Shown here one piece after another: positions 59,645-64,000 of a stretch of 64,000 nt of DNA. Position 1 is the stretch's first letter. Every line of letters begins with the position of its first letter. This stretch comes from Rosellinia necatrix. Its lineage: Eukaryota > Ascomycota > Sordariomycetes > Xylariales > Xylariaceae. The stretch is taken from contig JAGYVD010000007.1 in NCBI GenBank assembly GCA_021209875.1, positions 2,728,001-2,792,000 of the forward strand, written 5' to 3'. Below the pieces are notes generated by a model, which saw nothing but the letters and a program-made list of their open reading frames with translations, ran no database searches and was not told the DNA's origin. A program made the position numbers and the translations under genes.

Positions 59645-61693
59645 ATGAATCCGCAGCCAGACATGTACTACCAAGCCCAGCACATGTCAGCTGGCCCAGC
59701 GCCATCCCCGCAAACTGTGACTTCCGGCACGATGTCTCAGTATGGTCATCAGCAATCAACACTCCTACAACCAGTACAGCCAGGACCATCATACTCCGCG
59801 CCGCCATACCCTTACAATTATTCCACCGGGTTAACTTCACCACAAACGGCCGGCCCTGCCGTTTCGGCGGCTATGGGCCAAACCAACGTGCTACCGCTCC
59901 CAGGTGTTCCCAACCCACCCGGGATACAGAATCAATACCAAGGTTTCGACACAACAGGGCAAATTGCTCCACCAGGGATGAAACCCCGTGTGACAGCTAC
60001 CCTCTGGGAAGATGAGGGAAGTTTGTGCTTTCAAGTTGAAGCCAGAGGGATTTGTGTCGCCCGTCGTGAAGGTAGGAAGACCACTCCGAGCAATTTTTTC
60101 AAAAGTTTTGTTTTTATAAATCTAAGGTGCTCACTGTTTCACAGATAATCATATGATTAACGGAACAAAACTATTGAACGTAGCTGGTATGACTCGAGGC
60201 AGGCGAGATGGTATTTTAAAGAGTGAAAAGATCCGACATGTAGTAAAGATCGGACCGATGCATCTAAAAGGTGTCTGGTATGTTTGTCCCCCCTATGACG
60301 TAACGGGAAGATTACTGACATCCCAATCAGGATACCATTTGAGCGGGCTCTAGATTTCGCTAATAAGGAGAAAATTACGGAATTGTTATACCCCTTATTT
60401 GTGCACAATATTGGTTCATTGTTATACCACCCTACCAACCAGAATAGAACCAACCAGGTAATGGCCGCAGCCGAACGCCGTAAACAAGAGGTTAGCCAGA
60501 TGCGTAATGGCCCTGCCCCTGGATCCGGGCCCGCTCCGGGACCGTCACCTCCTGGTGGCGTGTTACCATCAATACAGCAGCATCAGCATCAGCATCACCA
60601 TCACATGAGTTTACCTGGCCCTCAGCCTTTACCCTCGCACAGCACTTCCGGGCGACCGTCTCTCGACCGCGCCCATACGTTTCCCACTCCACCAACCAGT
60701 GCGTCCAGTGTCATGGGAAGCATGGGTGCTGCCGAAACCTACTGGAATCAGCCAAGCATGAATGGGGCCCAAGGTGGTAATCCTATGTCCATCGACACGA
60801 GCCTCAGCAATGCGGCGAGATCAATGCCGGCGACTCCGGCCACTACTCCACCGGGCAATTCGCTGCATAGCATGCAGTCGTATCCACAGGCCACTCAGCC
60901 ATACGATAACTCGCGAGGTGTGTACAGCCACACAGCTCAGCAAGCATCGTACCCATTGCACCATAGCCCGCCCGATCGGAATGTCTACAGCCAAACAAGC
61001 TCCTATATGAAAAGTGAGATGGGACCACCTTCAGGGCGACCGGTTGGTGCAGGAGTAACAGAAAACGCAGATGTGAAGCCGCCAAACGGTATGATACAAC
61101 ACGGCGATAATGTTTCGCACCCCAACGGGGAAGACGAGGCAGAGCATGAGGCGGAATACACTCATGACAGCGGGGCGTATGATGCAAACCGAACTGCATA
61201 TAACTATAACGCTCCTCCCGTTGCCCCGATGTCGGCAGATCATCCTCATTTATCTGCAGACATAACCGGCTCCCCTGGACAACAAGCCCATTCCGGCCGG
61301 GCTACCCCACGGACTGCTGCACCACCCCAACCTTATTATGGGCAGCCGACTGGATACAGTACCCCGCCCCGTGTACCTCCTTCGTCGAGCAGTCTGTATA
61401 ATGTGATGAGCAATGATCGGGTTGCGTCTAATGGAGCTTCAGCTTCCGATGTATATGGTTCACAAGCAGATATAAATCCGTCGTTACAGAATGGATACGC
61501 CACCCAGCCTGTTTTAAATGGTGTTGCGGGGCCTTTAAAAAGAGGACGGGATGACGAAGACGAGCTCCAACGGCCTCCAAGCGGTGGTTTGGAGTTGAAG
61601 CGCCGGAAAACGCTCGTGGAGGGCATCCCTCCTCCGGTTTACGATCCCATGAATCGGCCAGCTTCTACCGTAGGGGGCGTCAGACGACGATAA
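59645..61693 (+). CDS. stuA: APSES transcription factor StuA, three exons
   Basis: Exons 59645-60071, 60145-60277 and 60331-61693 encode 640 aa. Introns are 73 bp (GTAGGA...ACAG) and 53 bp (GTATGT...TCAG, CTGAC branch site). Both interrupt the DNA-binding domain at codons Asp143 and Trp187. Residues 1-110 are Gln/Pro/Ser-rich. The APSES basic helix-loop-helix-like domain spans about 112-215 ([13 protein letters not shown], then [19 protein letters not shown], then [18 protein letters not shown], then [10 protein letters not shown]). It is followed by a His-rich run, [19 protein letters not shown], and a C-terminal bipartite nuclear signal (about 590-613, KRGR...KRRK). StuA homologues (Asm-1 in Neurospora) govern conidiophore and sexual development and secondary metabolism. 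The start ATG matches the usual N-terminal MN...YY pattern of the family; the open frame continues upstream without an ATG. Regulation is likely complex given the long leader with uORFs. Confidence 0.95.
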
Positions 61694-64000
61694 CACCATC
61701 AAACATGGTAATTTGAAGCTTAGAGATTCCCACATTACCCCGGCCCCATTTCGGCGGACTAATTCCAGGCCAAGTTTTATTTGGTGCTTTGTCGGGTGCT
61801 AGCAGGCCAAAATCGTCCTGGCCACATTACATTCCTTCAAATCCTCTTACAACGCTTGTTTGTTTGTATTCGCTGCCAGCCTTTCATCATCGGCATATTG
61901 GCATCGACCACCAGAGGACGATACGATGACGAAGACTACGACTCAATTATTGTTATTAAATGCCGTTGATGGCTGTGTACATGCTTCATGAATCGATGCG
62001 TTACATGGTTAACATGAATTCTTGAAGAAGAAATGTTGTTTGTTATCCGCGACGTTAATGCCGAGCTAAACGAGACACCCGACCAACGGAAAACGCGCCT
62101 CTACTACCAACCATGTTTTTACTTTGTCCATCACCTCCAGTACGTGCCCTGTGTAAACAGACGGATTAGTACCGCTTATTATTCCCTTGTCACGAATTAT
62201 GTAACGACTTTTTCCTTTCCAACAAAAACGGAGGATGGTGTCAGCGGGCGTGTGTTGGAAACGTCTCTTCGGGTTTCATGCTGACGATATTTGATGCTGG
62301 ATTAAAAGCTTAGCATGCTTTAATACACTGAATTAGATCATGAGCTACATACAATTGACTCCAATACCTACCTATCTTTATCACTTATCTGTATTATTTT
62401 TTGAGTTATGTTGTCAACGTGGCAAGCCAAGAGTGGTTGTAGGCCTACCAGCGTTTAAAATCGCCCAAGCCATTTATGAAAAGCGATTTCACTGTCGTTT
62501 TGAAACATTATTATAACAGTCATACAACGTATTTCTCACACTAGATTCCCGCTATTTCTCGTCATTCGTAGGGAATCGTCGTCCCGGCAACGTATTTCTT
62601 CTGTGATGCTAATTGGAACATGTGTGCCTGAAATGCCATGACCCTTGTAAGGGTTGGAGTAGCTGCGTTTTACCAACGGAGCGAAGCAATATATAGATCC
62701 CAATGTGGTATCGGGAGCTGTTCAGGTGATAAAAGCTCAACCGCTTAAGGCAATATACAGAAGTCTTGCCACGTAAAAATCCACGTGAGTTTATTTAGTA
62801 GTGTTTCTATGAGATTGAGATCCGTCGCGATTTAAAGTACTAACAAGCTCACTTCTTCGTTACTAGATCCAGGCACATCTGGCTATCGATGCCCGTGCTT
62901 GACAATGTTTAGCACCTCTCTGAGAGAATAAATTCTGAAATAGGGCTATGAAAAACAATGAAATCAGAGAAGGGGATAGAGACCACAACCACACCGCTTA
63001 CAACCCGTATTACCAGAATCAGTTACAGAGACGCCATACCAGCACCTAGGGGCAGCATTAGCACAATCTCCAAGTCTAGGCACACAAGAGAAAATCGACA
63101 CAAGAAGCATAGGACACAGTAGCGCGGCGGGTCACAGCAGACCGCAAGGCAACGAGTAAGACAGCTAGGACGGAAGCTAATTTTTTCGTCCTACCCCACG
63201 GGCATAGCGAATGGTTGGCATAGCTTGGCTTGTTGGCTTGTTGGGTCTGACGCCCATATACCAACTGGTCCCTATGGACGTGAAGAACCAAGTCGATATA
63301 GCCAAGTATCGAAGGGTGAAACCCCAATCATTTGCAAGTTTCGACGGCCCAACAGACCGCTTACATCGTAACCGTAGAGGTTGCGCAGCACACGTGCTCC
63401 GTCGTCCACTCCCTGTAGTATAACGAGATGTTCAACTTACGTTATCATTAGCTCCTTGCGATTCGACATCACGGTTAGCAGTTAAATCACTCGTCCGTCA
63501 TCCTTGGCCTTGACAACAACTGACTCCTCCAACAAGTCCTTTCCCGACTAGTCTCCCTATTCCGTCCCCCTCCCCCTCATGTTTCTTCACATGAACGCGT
63601 CGGGGCGTTGATATCCAAGAGCGAGTTAAATATTAACAGCTGCTATGACGATAGATAAGTACATATTTCCGGCTCGTGCCATGTGACTTGTCGATTCGTA
63701 CCTCTGAGGTACCTTACTTGCAAGATCGCGTAGGTACCGTGTCACAAGCTGAGTTTATCCCACGGTACAACACCCACGGTCAGATGGTTTGTTGAGTCTC
63801 TCTTGCTATCCTATTCCTAGCCGTGATTTGCCAATCACGTCAAGGGCCGTGATGTGCAAGAATTTGAATAGCGGGAAAGCTGTGTGCGTGGCATCAAGTT
63901 TGAAATACACTCCCGTAGGTAAATCTTGTCTTTTATTACCACATACGCCTATGTCGTGGTCAGCCCAGCTTTACCGATAGAAGTCCTGACACAAGGCCCC
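61694..64000. other. stuA 3' flank and intergenic DNA
   Basis: The first 300-600 bases are probably stuA 3' UTR. AT-rich stretches with AATAAA-like sequence variants occur, but no single polyadenylation signal stands out. The remainder to the window edge has only short frames (83 codons or fewer) without motifs. I see no gene. Confidence 0.5.

Noticed and set aside
1..64000. CRISPR arrays, bacterial operons or ribosome-binding sites
   Set aside because: The sequence is eukaryotic (spliced genes, RIP). The short tandem repeats are microsatellites without spacers.

Overview
The window looks like nuclear DNA of a filamentous ascomycete, most likely a Sordariomycete. The grounds are an APSES regulator whose whole length reads as a Sordariomycete-type StuA, short GT-AG introns of about 50-200 bp, and two blocks of extreme A+T content with the C-to-T / G-to-A signature of repeat-induced point mutation (RIP). 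Genus cannot be named from sequence alone.

Layout. 1-4650 is an A+T-rich, stop-riddled block running off the left edge. 4652-11645 is an island of ordinary composition. It opens with a RIP-ruined tandem TPR array and continues directly into an intact CHAT (caspase/separase-like) protease ORF (5320-6963, +); the rest of the island shows no convincing gene. 11650-25438 is a second A+T-rich block bounded by two 108-bp direct repeats with TG...CA ends, a 4-bp target duplication and a tRNA-complementary primer site, so it is read as one very large, RIP-inactivated LTR retroelement (possibly nested).

25443-64000 is ordinary-composition DNA with few genes and many microsatellites. Supported genes are a five-exon DUF6594 membrane protein (28067-29549, -), a small basic ORF with a TATA box (33669-33869, +), a two-exon BRCT protein (40071-41395, -), a possible first exon of a mitochondrial precursor (42294-42524, +, weak), and the three-exon developmental regulator stuA (59645-61693, +). 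stuA has a long leader with uORFs and an unexplained AUG-less in-frame extension. About 15 kb upstream of stuA holds no gene I can support.

Functional reading. The left half is fast-evolving, repeat-adjacent accessory DNA: a TPR-CHAT protein of the kind linked to fungal self/non-self recognition and regulated cell death, beside dead retroelements. A DUF6594 gene lies just beyond the second dead block. The right half carries conserved housekeeping or developmental genes (BRCT, StuA). No operon-like logic joins them. The most notable observation is that RIP-like damage erased the repetitive TPR half of the CHAT gene and stopped inside the last TPR unit, leaving the protease half open and with both catalytic residues.
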